Below, in pieces: positions 44,986 through 54,520 of a stretch of DNA of 64,000 bases. How positions within the stretch are numbered: position 1 is the stretch's first letter; every line of letters begins with the position of its first letter. Origin of the DNA: Leptolyngbya sp. FACHB-321 (GTDB lineage: Bacteria; Cyanobacteriota; Cyanobacteriia; Leptolyngbyales; Leptolyngbyaceae); the NCBI RefSeq assembly GCF_014695975.1, contig NZ_JACJPI010000012.1:1-64000 (forward strand). Direction: 5' to 3'. The notes below the pieces were generated by a model that saw nothing but the letters and a program-made list of their open reading frames with translations, did no database searches and was not told the DNA's origin. The translations under genes and the position numbers were made by a program.

Positions 44986-45900
44986 TTACTTCCAACTCAA
45001 GAGCAGCCAGATGCCAACGAGGGCTATAAGTACGCCGACAATCGCCCGTGGGCTAACTTTTTCGCCAAGGGCGATCGCTAGAGGAATGACGAACAGAGGG
45101 CTGGTGGTGCTGAGTGCTTGGGCTATGCCAGCCGCCGTGTATTTCAGCGAAATTTGTTGGAGCCAGATCGCTAGATAGGTGCTAGCAAACGCTGTGCCCG
45201 TGAGAATGAACAGAAAGCGGGGCGATCGTAGAAGCTTCAAATCCTGATTCAATGTCTGAGCAGAGCGTTGCTGCACCAGTAGCCAGAGCAGCAGCACCAA
45301 GCCACCTGCTACTAAACGAATGAACGCACTCCACAGGGGGTCGATCGTGGTGCCTGCCAGTGCCGCTCTCGATAGCACTGCACCACTCGCTTGACCTAGG
45401 GCTGCCAGCAAGCCAAACCCAGTCCCTCGCCACAGTTGGGGTTGAGTTGCAGCTTCAGTTGTGCGCTCGACCACAACCCACGCCACACCAGCGATCGTCA
45501 GCGCAATGCCAAGCCATGCCCCCACCGTAAGACGTTCTTGCAAGAAAACCAGCGCCATAACAGCCGCTAGCGGTGGCGCGATCGATTCCAGTGCCAGCGT
45601 CCGTCGTGCGCCGAGGCAGTTAAGTGCCTCGAAGTAAGCGGTATCGCCAAAGCCAATGCCAACGACTCCGCTGAGGCAGAGCAATCCCAATGCCGTAGGG
45701 CTAACGTGCGGTAACAGTTTGCCTTGCAGCAAGAGGGTCAGGAGCAAGAAGCCGATCGCAATCAGTCCCTTAATCAGATTCAGTCGGAGGGGCGACAACT
45801 GTTGTCCAAGGCTAATGTAAACAACTGAGGCGATCGCCCAAATGAGTGCGGCACTTAAGGCTGCTAGTTCACCACGAAAGGTCGTTAAAAGGGAAGACAT
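44986..45900 (-). CDS. EamA/DMT-family transporter
   Basis: 304 residues, ATG at 45900, with ten hydrophobic segments in two repeated EamA halves (first half around LIWAIASVVYISLG to VGIGFGDTAYFEALN; second half around ALGQASGAVLSRAAL to GIAQALSTTSPLFVIPLA). Inner-membrane exporter of metabolites such as amino acids; substrate not predictable. Stands alone between hli and the photolyase gene on the same strand. Confidence 0.93.
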   Translation of the reverse strand: MSSLLTTFRGELAALSAALIWAIASVVYISLGQQLSPLRLNLIKGLIAIGFLLLTLLLQGKLLPHVSPTALGLLCLSGVVGIGFGDTAYFEALNCLGARRTLALESIAPPLAAVMALVFLQERLTVGAWLGIALTIAGVAWVVVERTTEAATQPQLWRGTGFGLLAALGQASGAVLSRAALAGTTIDPLWSAFIRLVAGGLVLLLWLLVQQRSAQTLNQDLKLLRSPRFLFILTGTAFASTYLAIWLQQISLKYTAAGIAQALSTTSPLFVIPLAIALGEKVSPRAIVGVLIALVGIWLLLSWK

Positions 45901-45948
45901 GGCAAAAGCGGTTCACGTTGTGTCATGGTAGCGCCGCGATCGCTATCT

Positions 45949-47382
45949 TCATTGCGCTCTTTGCTGCTGATAAAGTGCTTTGAATCGCTTTTGCTGCTCG
46001 TTGTGATCAACGATCGGAGCCGGATAACCGCAGCGATCGCGATCCAGAGGCAGAATGTTACCTGTCACTAAATCTTCCGTCTCAATGCTGCGGAGTTCTG
46101 GTAGCCATTGGCGGATATATTCAGCTTCCGAGTCAAACTTCTTTGTTTGGCTAGCAGGGTTAAAGATGCGGAGCGGCTTCGGGTCCATGCCGCTGGAGGC
46201 GCTCCATTGCCAACCGCCATTATTGGCGGACAGGTCGCCATCATACAGCCGTTGCATAAAGTACTTCTCGCCCAGCTTGACATCGATCATCAGATCCTTC
46301 GTCAAAAAGCTGGCAACGATCATCCGGCAACGGTTGTGCATCCAGCCAAGCTCGTTCATCTGACGCATGGCAGCATCAACGATCGGGTAGCCTGTTTTGC
46401 CTTCGCACCATGCCTTGAAATGTTCTGGGTTATTGTCCCACGGAAAGTTTTGGAATGGTTTGCGATACGCGCCATCTGCCAACTGTGGGAAAAAGTACAT
46501 GACAGTCTGGTAAAACTCTCGCCATGCGAGTTCCTGCCGCCAAACGCGAATGCCGTCCTTTGCCTCATCGCTACGAGACTGCTCCATCGCTTCCGTTGTT
46601 TTTGCCCACACCGTACGAACACCGATCGCGCCAAACTTGAGCGCTGCGCTGAGATGAGAGGTGCCTTCGGGATTGAACGGAAAATTGCGCTGTTCCTGAT
46701 AGTCTACGATGGAGTGATCGCAAAACGTTTCTAAACGTTCCTGTGCAGCGGCTTCTCCTGGTTCCAGCAGCAGCGGGTTATCCCACACGAAACCCAGGTC
46801 TTTAGCTGTTGGTAGCGCGATCGCACCTGCGTTCTGTGCGACTGTTTGCTCCTGCTCTGTCAGCCCGATCGTTGCCTCTAGCTCCTTCGCTGGTTCGGCT
46901 TTCGGTTTGCTGCTCCAGTTGCGCCAAAAAGGTGAGTAGACCGTGTAAGGATCGCCATTGCCTGTGCGAATTTCGTCTGGTGCGTGGAGAAGCTGATCCC
47001 AGAAATTTCGGAACGAGATACCAGCCTGCTGGAGGGCTTCTTGAACCGCACGATCGCGCTTCTGCGAGTATGGCTCTACGTCTAAATTCCAGAATACTGC
47101 CTTCGCCTTCAGCGCCGTTGCTAGCCCAGGAATGGCACTCTGCGGGTCAGCCTTTAAGATCAGCAACTGACTGCCCGCTTGAGCATAGCGCTGCTGCAAT
47201 GACTGCAAACAGCCCATCATGTAGTTGATTTTGGCAGGCGCAACTTCATCCCGCTGCAACAGGTTGGGGTCAAGGCAAAACACACCTACAACGTTCTGGC
47301 TTTTCTCACGAGCCGCTGCCAGTCCAATATTGTCCGAAAGGCGTAGATCGCGACGGTGCCAAAAGAGAATGAGATCAGACAT
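45949..47382 (-). CDS. phrA: Deoxyribodipyrimidine photolyase (class I CPD)
   Basis: 477 residues, ATG at 47382. N-terminal antenna domain (LILFWHRRDLRLSDNIGLAA), then the FAD-binding helical domain with EGTSHLSAALKFGAIG, WRQELAWREFY, MRQMNELGWMHNRCRMIVAS and DGDLSANNGGWQWSASSG. The Trp/Asn pattern fits DNA-repairing photolyases rather than plant cryptochromes. Uses blue light to split cyclobutane pyrimidine dimers; the antenna cofactor in cyanobacterial enzymes is often 8-HDF. Confidence 0.96.
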   Translation of the reverse strand: MSDLILFWHRRDLRLSDNIGLAAAREKSQNVVGVFCLDPNLLQRDEVAPAKINYMMGCLQSLQQRYAQAGSQLLILKADPQSAIPGLATALKAKAVFWNLDVEPYSQKRDRAVQEALQQAGISFRNFWDQLLHAPDEIRTGNGDPYTVYSPFWRNWSSKPKAEPAKELEATIGLTEQEQTVAQNAGAIALPTAKDLGFVWDNPLLLEPGEAAAQERLETFCDHSIVDYQEQRNFPFNPEGTSHLSAALKFGAIGVRTVWAKTTEAMEQSRSDEAKDGIRVWRQELAWREFYQTVMYFFPQLADGAYRKPFQNFPWDNNPEHFKAWCEGKTGYPIVDAAMRQMNELGWMHNRCRMIVASFLTKDLMIDVKLGEKYFMQRLYDGDLSANNGGWQWSASSGMDPKPLRIFNPASQTKKFDSEAEYIRQWLPELRSIETEDLVTGNILPLDRDRCGYPAPIVDHNEQQKRFKALYQQQRAQ

Positions 47383-47463
47383 AAATAGCTAATAGTTTTT
47401 GGTTTTTAGTTTTTAGCTGTTGATTACTAGCGTGGTCACTTACTAACAACTCATCACCAACCG

Positions 47464-48009
47464 CTATAGAAACGGTCGCGCTAAGACAAAGCTGCAAATT
47501 GTTTTTGCGTCGGTGATGTCGCCAGTCTGGATAGCTTTTTCGACTTGGGCGATCGTCATCATCACGGTTTCAATATCTTCGTCGGCATCCTGGCTCGGTG
47601 GATTTTCGAGCCGTGTCAAATCCTGCGCTAGATAGGCATGGATGCTCTCATCTGAGTAGCCTGGAGCTACGAAAAATTCGCCTAGTTTTTGCCAGCGATC
47701 AGCGTGATAGCCCGTCTCTTCTTCAATTTCACGCTGGATCGTTGCCTCGGGCGTTTCACCTGGCTCCACCGTACCCGCCGGAAATTCTAGCAGCCGTCCC
47801 TGTATGGCAAAGCGATACTGCTTTACCAGAATCAACGTGCCCTCTGCTGTCACAGGTACAGCCAGCGCACCGCCCGGATGCCGAATGCACTCCCATTCTC
47901 CTTGCGTTTGATTAGGCAAGCGATAACGGCTCGACTCAAAGGAAAATTTGCGCCCTTGATAGAGCAAGCGTTGTTTGAGCAGTTGGGGTGGTTCGCGACC
48001 GAGGGGCAT
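47464..48009 (-). CDS. NUDIX hydrolase, ADP-ribose pyrophosphatase-like
   Basis: 181 residues, ATG at 48009. The NUDIX box is present as GTVEPGETPEATIQREIEEE followed by TG (G-x5-E-x7-REUxEE pattern), within a domain like ADP-ribose pyrophosphatase (ALAVPVTAEGTLILVKQYRF before, VAPGYSDESIHAYLAQDL after). It probably hydrolyses ADP-ribose or similar nucleoside diphosphates. Upstream of it on the same strand is folK, separated by purine-rich low-complexity DNA. Confidence 0.92.
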   Translation of the reverse strand: MPLGREPPQLLKQRLLYQGRKFSFESSRYRLPNQTQGEWECIRHPGGALAVPVTAEGTLILVKQYRFAIQGRLLEFPAGTVEPGETPEATIQREIEEETGYHADRWQKLGEFFVAPGYSDESIHAYLAQDLTRLENPPSQDADEDIETVMMTIAQVEKAIQTGDITDAKTICSFVLARPFL

Positions 48010-48167
48010 AAGGGGAAAGGGAGTGGGGAGTAGGGAGTGGGGAGTGGGGGAAAGAAGAGGAAGCGGGGGGCAGAGGGAGCACGGGGGAGTTCTGAGTTAA
48101 GAGTTTTGAGGTTATTCTGCCTCCTGCCTCCTGCCCTCTGCCCTTTGCCTTCTGCCTCCTGCCTTCC
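48010..48167. repeat. Purine-rich, G-run low-complexity intergenic DNA
   Basis: Positions 48018-48050 consist of GGGAGT/GGGGAGT units (at least five runs of three or more G), followed by a G/A-rich stretch and, at 48117-48160, CTGCCT/CCTGCC-type repeats. Such short tandem repeats are common between cyanobacterial genes. Confidence 0.8.
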
Positions 48168-48671
48168 CTAAGCAAGTCTGACTTCTGAACAGTCTACCGT
48201 TTGTACTAGTTGTGCGATCGATTTTCCTGAAATTGGCTCAATCCAATGAGGCGCAATCTCTGCTAGCGGCACCAGCACAAATGCCCGCTCGGTCATATGC
48301 GGATGGGGAATTTGTAGGGTGGGCGTGTTGAGTATGACTGCATCAAACAGCAACAAATCCAGGTCGAGCGTTCTGGCACTCCAGCGTTCTCGGCGGATAC
48401 GACCAAAATTAGCCTCGATTCGCAGCAAGGCTTCTAGCAATGGCTGGGGTGACAAGGTGACGGTGAGCAGCGCACAGCCGTTGAGATAGTCAGGTTGCGG
48501 TGGTCCAACGGCTTTGGTCTGATACCACTGCGATCGTGCCTCTAGCGCAACCCCCGGAGTCTGTGCCAAAGCTTTCAGCGCTGCTTCTAGTATCGTCAGC
48601 GAATCACCCAGGTTGCTACCCAGCGCGATCGCACAACGAGCCGACGCTACCGTCTCCGTGCTCTCCGACAT
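48168..48671 (-). CDS. folK: 2-amino-4-hydroxy-6-hydroxymethyldihydropteridine pyrophosphokinase
   Basis: 167 residues from ATG at 48671 (an in-frame ATG at 48695 is less likely). HPPK motifs: ALGSNLGDSLTILEAALKAL, RRERWSARTLDLDLLLFD and PHPHMTERAFVLVPLAEIAP. Transfers pyrophosphate from ATP to 6-hydroxymethyl-dihydropterin in folate synthesis. On the same strand as, and upstream of, the NUDIX gene. Confidence 0.95.
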   Translation of the reverse strand: MSESTETVASARCAIALGSNLGDSLTILEAALKALAQTPGVALEARSQWYQTKAVGPPQPDYLNGCALLTVTLSPQPLLEALLRIEANFGRIRRERWSARTLDLDLLLFDAVILNTPTLQIPHPHMTERAFVLVPLAEIAPHWIEPISGKSIAQLVQTVDCSEVRLA

Positions 48672-48719
48672 CGCCAAACCCTTTCCAAAACCCACTCCTT
48701 CTTCCCTACTCTCTATGCT

Positions 48720-48890
48720 TTAACGCACGATCGTTAAAATTGCGGTCAAAAGACTCAGCAAAATGAGTACCCACAGCACCGAACCGGGGATGAAGGTTAG
48801 TAGTCCAATGCCACGCAGAATCCAGACCAGTACTGTCATCGACAGCACTGCCAGAAACGCCACCATGCTTGGCTTCATCGATCGTCCCAT
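48720..48890 (-). CDS. Small two-helix membrane protein (56 aa)
   Basis: ATG at 48890, stop at 48720-48722. Two hydrophobic stretches (MVAFLAVLSMTVLVWILRG and LLTFIPGSVLWVLILLSLL) around a Gly-rich turn. The next upstream gene (48895-49095) encodes a similar-looking two-helix protein on the same strand, 4 bp away, so the two are probably translated together. Function unknown. Confidence 0.65.
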   Translation of the reverse strand: MGRSMKPSMVAFLAVLSMTVLVWILRGIGLLTFIPGSVLWVLILLSLLTAILTIVR

Positions 48891-48894
48891 GACT

Positions 48895-49095
48895 CTAGCG
48901 CCTCTGACTGTTGCGAAGTCCGCCCAGAATACCGATGCCAGCAGCCAGCAGCAGCATTGCCCAAATGGCGTAGTTAGGTAGCGTCGTCAATATGCCAAGA
49001 CCCTTTAGCACAATGAGTACCGCTGTCAGCACCAGCATGACGCCAACAATATAGAGAATGATGGAAACACCAACATTATTCGGGCTGCCACTCAC
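48895..49095 (-). CDS. Small two-helix membrane protein (66 aa)
   Basis: ATG at 49095. Two hydrophobic segments (VSIILYIVGVMLVLTAVLIV and YAIWAMLLLAAGIGILGGL) with a basic C-terminus RNSQRR. Directly upstream of the 56-residue membrane protein gene. Function unknown. Confidence 0.7.
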   Translation of the reverse strand: MSGSPNNVGVSIILYIVGVMLVLTAVLIVLKGLGILTTLPNYAIWAMLLLAAGIGILGGLRNSQRR

Positions 49096-49371
49096 AGACT
49101 CATCTCCTCAAACCGCTACGGCACCTAACCATTGTGGCACGTAGAGGGAAGGGGAAGTTTTGAGTTCTAAGTTTTGAGCTATGAGTTGACTTTGCCGCTG
49201 ACTGTCTGGCAATCGATCATTACCCTCACCCTCAGCTTGCACCGTTTTCTAGCATCAAAACCTTCTGTAGGGCGGTCGCAATATGCCTCAACGCAATATG
49301 CCTTAACACTATTCAACTTGACATTGACCTAAACTACACTTAATCTATCGAGATGTAGTAATTAGAGTCCT

Positions 49372-49956
49372 ATGTCCATCTCCTTGCTCTATCCCACACA
49401 GCTTTCCGACGTGACACAGACGTTCTCGCCACGATCGCTGTTGCCGCTACGACAGCAAAGCATCTGGAAGATTGAGGCAGGAGTGGTGCGGACAATTACC
49501 TGGCTAGAAGATGGCACGATCGCTGCAACGGGCTTGTGGGGACCAGGTGATCTCGTAGGCAAAGCGCTCTCCAAAATGGAGTCATACCAGATCGAATGCC
49601 TGACAACAGTTGAAGTTTCTCTGCTCCCTGTCAGCCGCCTATACGAAGAAACGGAGGCGTTGATCAGCAATCTTCAGCAAAGTGAAGCCTTTTCGCTTAT
49701 TCGCAGCTACCGCAAAATTGATGCGATGGTGCTCAAGCTGCTCAGTTGGCTTGCCAAAAAGTTCGGGCGTGAGGTCGAAGCCGGACATCTCATCGATCTC
49801 CGTTTGACGCACCAGGATCTTGCTGAAATGCTAGGCACCACACGAGTGACGATTACTCGCACTCTCAGCCAGTTTGAACAACAAGGTTTGATCGATCGCT
49901 TGCCCCTGCGTCGCATTGTGCTAAAAGAAAGCGACTTCTGGCATTACGAGATTTAA
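49372..49956 (+). CDS. Crp/Fnr-family transcription regulator
   Basis: 194 residues, ATG at 49372. N-terminal cyclic-nucleotide-binding-like beta barrel (SIWKIEAGVVRTITWLEDGT, GDLVGKALSKM), a dimerisation helix, and a C-terminal winged helix-turn-helix LTHQDLAEMLGTTRVTITRT. The recognition helix follows the Crp/Fnr pattern but the barrel lacks an obvious cAMP phosphate-binding cassette, so the ligand is unknown. Followed by a strong intrinsic terminator at 49993. Confidence 0.9.
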   Translation: MSISLLYPTQLSDVTQTFSPRSLLPLRQQSIWKIEAGVVRTITWLEDGTIAATGLWGPGDLVGKALSKMESYQIECLTTVEVSLLPVSRLYEETEALISNLQQSEAFSLIRSYRKIDAMVLKLLSWLAKKFGREVEAGHLIDLRLTHQDLAEMLGTTRVTITRTLSQFEQQGLIDRLPLRRIVLKESDFWHYEI

Positions 49957-49992
49957 GCGATCGCTCACTTCCTACGTTGAATCCATAATCAA

Positions 49993-50025
49993 AAGCCCAA
50001 CATCGATCATGATGTTGGGCTTCTT
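49993..50025 (+). terminator. Intrinsic terminator after the Crp-family gene
   Basis: AAGCCCAACATC (49993-50004), loop GATCAT, GATGTTGGGCTT (50011-50022), a perfect 12-bp stem followed by TTCTTGCTTT. The inverted strand carries AAAA, so it may also stop transcription of the convergent SLH gene. Confidence 0.88.
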
Positions 50026-50067
50026 GCTTTCAAGGCAATCAGTAAGAGTCAGACTGCCAAGAGCCAA

Positions 50068-51384
50068 TTATGGATTGGCGTAGAAATCGTTGCTGACCAC
50101 TAGGCGGAGATCGGCGGAGGGATCAATCACAATCAGGTTCGGTGTGGTTGGCGTTTGGGGTGCGGGTTGCCCACCTGTGACACTTGACAGAATGTTACCC
50201 AGATCAAGCTTTTGTCCCAGGATAGTTGCGAGGACAGCACTGGTTGCCGCAGAGGTTGCCGCATCCTTAAGCGTGCCAGGGTTGGTATTTTGGGTCACGG
50301 GTTGCCCGGTGACGACCTGTGATCGCGCACTGAAGGGATACGATTTATTGTCGATCGACACCCGTTGAGCGATAAACTGCGTGCCCAAGATTTGACCATT
50401 GCTGCTGACCGGAATCAGTTGACCCACAATCTCACTATCTTTAGGAACAACGACTTGACCCTGAGCATTTTTAAGATCATCAACTACTCGTAGAGCCAGG
50501 TTATTGATCGTCTCACCAGGAGTCACCACAATCTTTTGTGAACCGAGATAACGGATGTTGACGGGTGTCCCCTGGGGCACTAGATAACGAGGATTTAAGG
50601 CAGTTGAGGTCGGTGTTGGGGTAGGAGTGCTGCCTGTAGTCGGTGTGGTCGGTGTAGTGCCAGTCGTTGGTGCGGTGCCGTTCAAACGGGCAATGTAGTT
50701 GTTTGCACCTTCGCTTGTGGCAATCGGTGGAAGTTTGCCTTGATTTACCAACGTTTGGTAGATATAAGCTGCAACATCCGCACGAGTCGCGGTTTCGTTA
50801 GGGTTAAGAAAGCTGACGTTAGGATAATTGACCACCACATTCCGCTCTGCCGCTGCTGCAACGCCACCTTTTGCATAGGCGGGAATTTCACCGCTATCTC
50901 TGAATGACGTTAGCGTTGTATCGGCAGCACGGGTCGGCGTGAAGTTCAAACCGCTGGAGAGAGCAACTAAAACCTGTACTTTCGGAATTTGCTGTTCGGG
51001 TTTGAAAGCACCATCGGGATAGCCGCTCATAAAGCCCGTTTCATACGCTTTGCCGATCGCGGGTGCTGCCCAGTAAGAACTGGGGACATCAGCAAAGCCG
51101 CGTGAGACGCGCACTGTATTGTTGCTAAACGCGTTTTTGACGATCGCTGCAAACTGAGCACGGGTTACAGGAGCATCGGGCTTGAACGTACGATCGGGAA
51201 AGCCTGCGATAATCTGCCGCTCAGCCAGGGTTTCGATGAAGGGTCGCGCCCAGTGAGAGCTAGTATCTGTAAAATTGGCGGCGGCGGCTGGAGCCGAAAC
51301 GATAAATGGTGCAATGGCACTTGAGGTCACACCCAATGCCAACAGTACTGCACCTGTTGAAGACCAAGGACGAACACTAGACAT
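50068..51384 (-). CDS. S-layer homology (SLH) domain protein
   Basis: 438 residues from ATG at 51384, supported by GGAG upstream and a signal peptide (GAVLLALGVTSSAIAPFIVS, then APAAAA). SLH repeats follow: FTDTSSHWARPFIETLAERQ, FADVPSSYWAAPAIGKAYET and a weaker third near 210-260. A Thr/Pro-rich linker (TPTTPTTGSTPTPTPT) leads to a C-terminal domain with VPQGTPVNIRYLGSQKIVVT. SLH domains anchor to cell-wall polymers; in cyanobacteria such proteins sit in the outer layers. The longer frame upstream to 51555 lacks support. Confidence 0.88.
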   Translation of the reverse strand: MSSVRPWSSTGAVLLALGVTSSAIAPFIVSAPAAAANFTDTSSHWARPFIETLAERQIIAGFPDRTFKPDAPVTRAQFAAIVKNAFSNNTVRVSRGFADVPSSYWAAPAIGKAYETGFMSGYPDGAFKPEQQIPKVQVLVALSSGLNFTPTRAADTTLTSFRDSGEIPAYAKGGVAAAAERNVVVNYPNVSFLNPNETATRADVAAYIYQTLVNQGKLPPIATSEGANNYIARLNGTAPTTGTTPTTPTTGSTPTPTPTSTALNPRYLVPQGTPVNIRYLGSQKIVVTPGETINNLALRVVDDLKNAQGQVVVPKDSEIVGQLIPVSSNGQILGTQFIAQRVSIDNKSYPFSARSQVVTGQPVTQNTNPGTLKDAATSAATSAVLATILGQKLDLGNILSSVTGGQPAPQTPTTPNLIVIDPSADLRLVVSNDFYANP

Positions 51385-51751
51385 AAAAAAACTCCGTAAA
51401 CGCTTGAGCGATACTGACGAATTACACGTATTGAGCGATAGCAAAAAATCGTTTTCCTTGTGAGCAATGTCTACACGCTCAACAAAGGTTGGTGATGCAA
51501 CCGTGGTTTGCGTGTAACCTGATGACCCGGTTTCGATAGCAAAGCCATTGATCACTTAGCTCTTTTGACCATAAAGATCGAGGTTTTGTTCCCAGGAATT
51601 CTATATTAGGGCGGCTGGCTGGTTCTGAAATGCCCCTAAAGTAAGGAGAAGTCAACCCGACTCTTTACTCAAGGCTGACTCAGGCAGATCGTTCTGCTGC
51701 ACTTTGCAGTTGGGTGATCTAGACTGCCTGAACGGTAGGGTCAACGTTGCT
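51385..51751. promoter_or_regulatory. Divergent promoter region between SLH and mtfA-like genes
   Basis: About 370 bp between divergent genes; must contain both promoters. The SLH ribosome binding site GGAG lies 10-14 bp from its ATG. No operator or RNA element was recognised. Confidence 0.4.
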
Positions 51752-52579
51752 ATGGTCAAAACGGTTTTATTTTTGTGTGGGCTGGCGATCATCATCGGGT
51801 TGATTTTGGCAGCACCACTCTTCACCAGGCTGCGACGAAAGCGGTTGCGCGATCGTCCCTTTCCTCCCAGTTGGCAACACATTCTCGATCGTCACCTCCC
51901 CTTTTACGAGCAGCTACCAGCACCACTGCCCAAACGGTTACGTGGTTATATCCAGGTCTTTCTGGCAGAGAAGCGCTTCATCGGCTGCAGTGGCTTGAAC
52001 TTGACGGATGAAATGAGAGTGACGATCGCCGCACAGGCGTGTCTGCTAGTGCTGCATCAAGAACGGTTTTACCCCACGCTGAAGGCGATTTATGTCTATC
52101 CAGCAGCCTTCCTGGTCAACACAAAACAATCCCTTGGCACTTACGTCTTAGAAGAAAAAGTCGCGCGGCGGGGCGAATCATGGGAGCAAGGCATCGTAGT
52201 GCTGTCGTGGGCAGATATTCAACATGATGTCGCGCATTGGCACGATGGCAACAATGTCGTCCTGCACGAATTTGCCCATCAGTTAGATCAAGAAGATGGA
52301 CGTACAGATGGAGTGCCGCTGCTAGAGCATCAAGCCGATCGCGTCACCTGGGCACAGGTTTTTAGTCAGGCATATTTAGCCTTACAGCAGGATGTAAAAC
52401 GCGGCACCAAAACCGTGATGGACGAGTACGGCGCAACGAATCCAGCAGAGTTCTTTGCTGTTGCCACCGAGACGTTTTTTGAAAAAGCCGCATTGATGCA
52501 GCGCCATCACCCAGAACTCTATACAATGCTCCAACGCTTTTACCGCTTAGATCCCGTGAGTTGGAGACAGCCACACTAG
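51752..52579 (+). CDS. MtfA-like zinc peptidase (M90)
   Basis: 275 residues from ATG at 51752. An N-terminal membrane segment (TVLFLCGLAIIIGLILAAPL) precedes the MtfA/M90 domain: the zinc motif HEFAHQLDQEDG (HExxH), a third ligand region NPAEFFAVATETFFEKA, and the substrate-channel sequence WEQGIVVLSWADIQHD. E. coli MtfA is a cytosolic aminopeptidase linked to the glucose system through Mlc; cyanobacteria have no such pathway known, so the role here is open. Confidence 0.9.
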   Translation: MVKTVLFLCGLAIIIGLILAAPLFTRLRRKRLRDRPFPPSWQHILDRHLPFYEQLPAPLPKRLRGYIQVFLAEKRFIGCSGLNLTDEMRVTIAAQACLLVLHQERFYPTLKAIYVYPAAFLVNTKQSLGTYVLEEKVARRGESWEQGIVVLSWADIQHDVAHWHDGNNVVLHEFAHQLDQEDGRTDGVPLLEHQADRVTWAQVFSQAYLALQQDVKRGTKTVMDEYGATNPAEFFAVATETFFEKAALMQRHHPELYTMLQRFYRLDPVSWRQPH

Positions 52580-52592
52580 CAATGCGATTGCC

Positions 52593-52997
52593 CTACGGCA
52601 CAATCAACACCGGGCAGGGCGACAAGTTGATCACACGATTGGTAACGCTATCTGATACGCCTTCGTCGGTCAGCCCCAAGCCACGGCAGCCCATCACGAT
52701 TAAGTCGGCAGCAATTTCGTCCGCCACGTCGCAGATGGTAAAGGCAGGTTTGCCTTCACGCTCGATCGCCTCCGCTTCTATGCCCTGCTGCGAAAAGAGC
52801 GATCGAGCGGTCGTTAGCAGTTGGGCGATCGCCTCAGGGGACGACATCGCATCGGTGGTGCCATCTTCGGCAGGTGGCTCGACAACAGAGAGCAAAATCA
52901 AGCGGCTGTTGTGCGTTTTTACCACTCCAGCTACTGTCTCAGCGGCTTGCTGAGATTCTCGACTACGGTCAATGGGAAAGAGTACAGTCTTAAACAT
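52593..52997 (-). CDS. Universal stress protein (UspA family)
   Basis: 134 residues, ATG at 52997. Starts [15 protein letters not shown] and ends with the ATP-binding glycine motif [20 protein letters not shown] followed by PCPVLIVP, the canonical UspA ending. Cytosolic, nucleotide-binding, stress-related; exact role unknown. It diverges from pgk across 67 bp. Confidence 0.93.
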   Translation of the reverse strand: MFKTVLFPIDRSRESQQAAETVAGVVKTHNSRLILLSVVEPPAEDGTTDAMSSPEAIAQLLTTARSLFSQQGIEAEAIEREGKPAFTICDVADEIAADLIVMGCRGLGLTDEGVSDSVTNRVINLSPCPVLIVP

Positions 52998-53064
52998 GGT
53001 ATGCCTTACCGAAGGTACGTACTTCGGTACAATAGGTAAAAAGACTCATTTAGGAGGTTCTTCA

Positions 53065-54285
53065 GTGTCCAAAAAGACCTTAGCCAGTTTATCATCCTCT
53101 GATTTGTCCAGTAAGCGCGTCTTCGTGCGGGTAGATTTTAATGTGCCGTTAGATGAGCAAGGCAACATTACAGACGATACGCGCATTCGTGCAGCGCTGC
53201 CTACCATCCAATCTTTGACCGAAAAAGGCGCGAAGGTTATTCTGGCAAGCCACTTTGGTCGTCCCAAAGGCGACGATTATGCCGCTCGTGTCACTGACAA
53301 GTTTCGTCTGACACCCGTTGCTGCACGTTTGTCTGACCTGTTGGGCAAGCCAGTGGTCAAAACGGATGACTGTATTGGTGATGATGTTGCCGCTAAAGTT
53401 GCAGGATTGAACGATGGCGACGTGTTGCTGCTGGAAAACGTCCGCTTCCACCCCGGTGAAGAGAAGAACGATCCTGAGTTTGCCAAGCAACTGGCTTCTG
53501 TGGCTGACCTGTACGTGAATGATGCGTTTGGTACTGCCCACCGTGCCCATGCTTCAACCGAAGGCGTAACGCATTACTTGAAGCCGTCTGTGGCGGGTTT
53601 GCTGATTGAAAAAGAACTGAAATTTCTGCAAGAAGCGATCGAGCATCCCCAGCGTCCGTTAGCGGCGATCGTGGGTGGCTCCAAAGTGTCGAGCAAAATC
53701 ACCGTCATTGAAACCCTGCTAGATAAGGTTGATAAGCTGCTGATCGGCGGCGGCATGATCTTCACCTTCTACAAAGCACGCGGTCTTAGCGTTGGCAAAT
53801 CGCTGGTCGAAGAAGACAAGCTGGAACTGGCAAAAGCGCTGGAAGCCAAAGCAAAAGAGAAAGGCGTTGATCTACTCTTGCCCACTGATGTAGTTGTGGC
53901 TGACAACTTTTCTGCCGATGCCAATGCTCAAACCGTCAGCGTCGAAAATATTCCCGATGGCTGGATGGGATTGGATATTGGACCCGATGCTGTGAAGGTG
54001 TTTCAGGACGCACTGTCAACGTGCAAATCTGTAATCTGGAACGGTCCCATGGGCGTGTTTGAGTTTGACAAGTTTGCTGTCGGTACAGAGGCGATCGCCC
54101 ATACCCTTGCAGGTCTGACCAAAACAGGAACTACGACCATTATTGGTGGTGGCGACTCGGTGGCAGCTGTCGAAAAAGTCGGTGTTGCCGAGCAAATGAG
54201 CCACATTTCTACAGGTGGTGGTGCCAGTCTGGAACTGCTTGAAGGCAAAGAACTGCCCGGTATTGCAGCGCTGGACGATGCGTAG
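53065..54285 (+). CDS. pgk: Phosphoglycerate kinase
   Basis: 406 residues from GTG at 53065, supported by TAGGAGG at 53051-53057; an upstream open frame to 52972 looks non-coding. Motifs: [14 protein letters not shown] (substrate binding), [22 protein letters not shown] and [11 protein letters not shown] (ATP binding). Reversible phosphoryl transfer between 1,3-bisphosphoglycerate and ADP in glycolysis and the Calvin cycle. A small hairpin (54305-54334) follows the stop. Confidence 0.98.
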   Translation: MSKKTLASLSSSDLSSKRVFVRVDFNVPLDEQGNITDDTRIRAALPTIQSLTEKGAKVILASHFGRPKGDDYAARVTDKFRLTPVAARLSDLLGKPVVKTDDCIGDDVAAKVAGLNDGDVLLLENVRFHPGEEKNDPEFAKQLASVADLYVNDAFGTAHRAHASTEGVTHYLKPSVAGLLIEKELKFLQEAIEHPQRPLAAIVGGSKVSSKITVIETLLDKVDKLLIGGGMIFTFYKARGLSVGKSLVEEDKLELAKALEAKAKEKGVDLLLPTDVVVADNFSADANAQTVSVENIPDGWMGLDIGPDAVKVFQDALSTCKSVIWNGPMGVFEFDKFAVGTEAIAHTLAGLTKTGTTTIIGGGDSVAAVEKVGVAEQMSHISTGGGASLELLEGKELPGIAALDDA

Positions 54286-54304
54286 GACGATCGGCTAGAG
54301 GCGT

Positions 54305-54334
54305 AGGGACGCTATTGGTATCGGTAACGTCCCT
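54305..54334. terminator. Hairpin downstream of pgk
   Basis: AGGGACG (54305-54311) pairs with CGTCCCT (54328-54334) around a 16-nt loop. No U-run follows, so it could be an ordinary cyanobacterial intergenic hairpin rather than a true terminator. Confidence 0.4.
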
Positions 54335-54520
54335 ATTGCCACAGACTTTAAACAAAGGAGCCACAGTTTCTTGTGGGTAAGTGAAAAGGTGAAGGGATGA
54401 AAGGGTACGGCTTAGGCAGTCGGGAATGGCTGTAACTTTCATCGCTTTCAGTCGTCTCAGTCATCAATGCCTGCGGACTCTGATCCGGCTTAGGTAAGAC
54501 TGTATTAAGTATTAAGATTA

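Noticed and set aside
49372-49956. Assignment of the Crp-family gene as NtcA
   Set aside because: The helix-turn-helix fits the general Crp/Fnr family, but the sequence lacks enough NtcA-specific features to name it.
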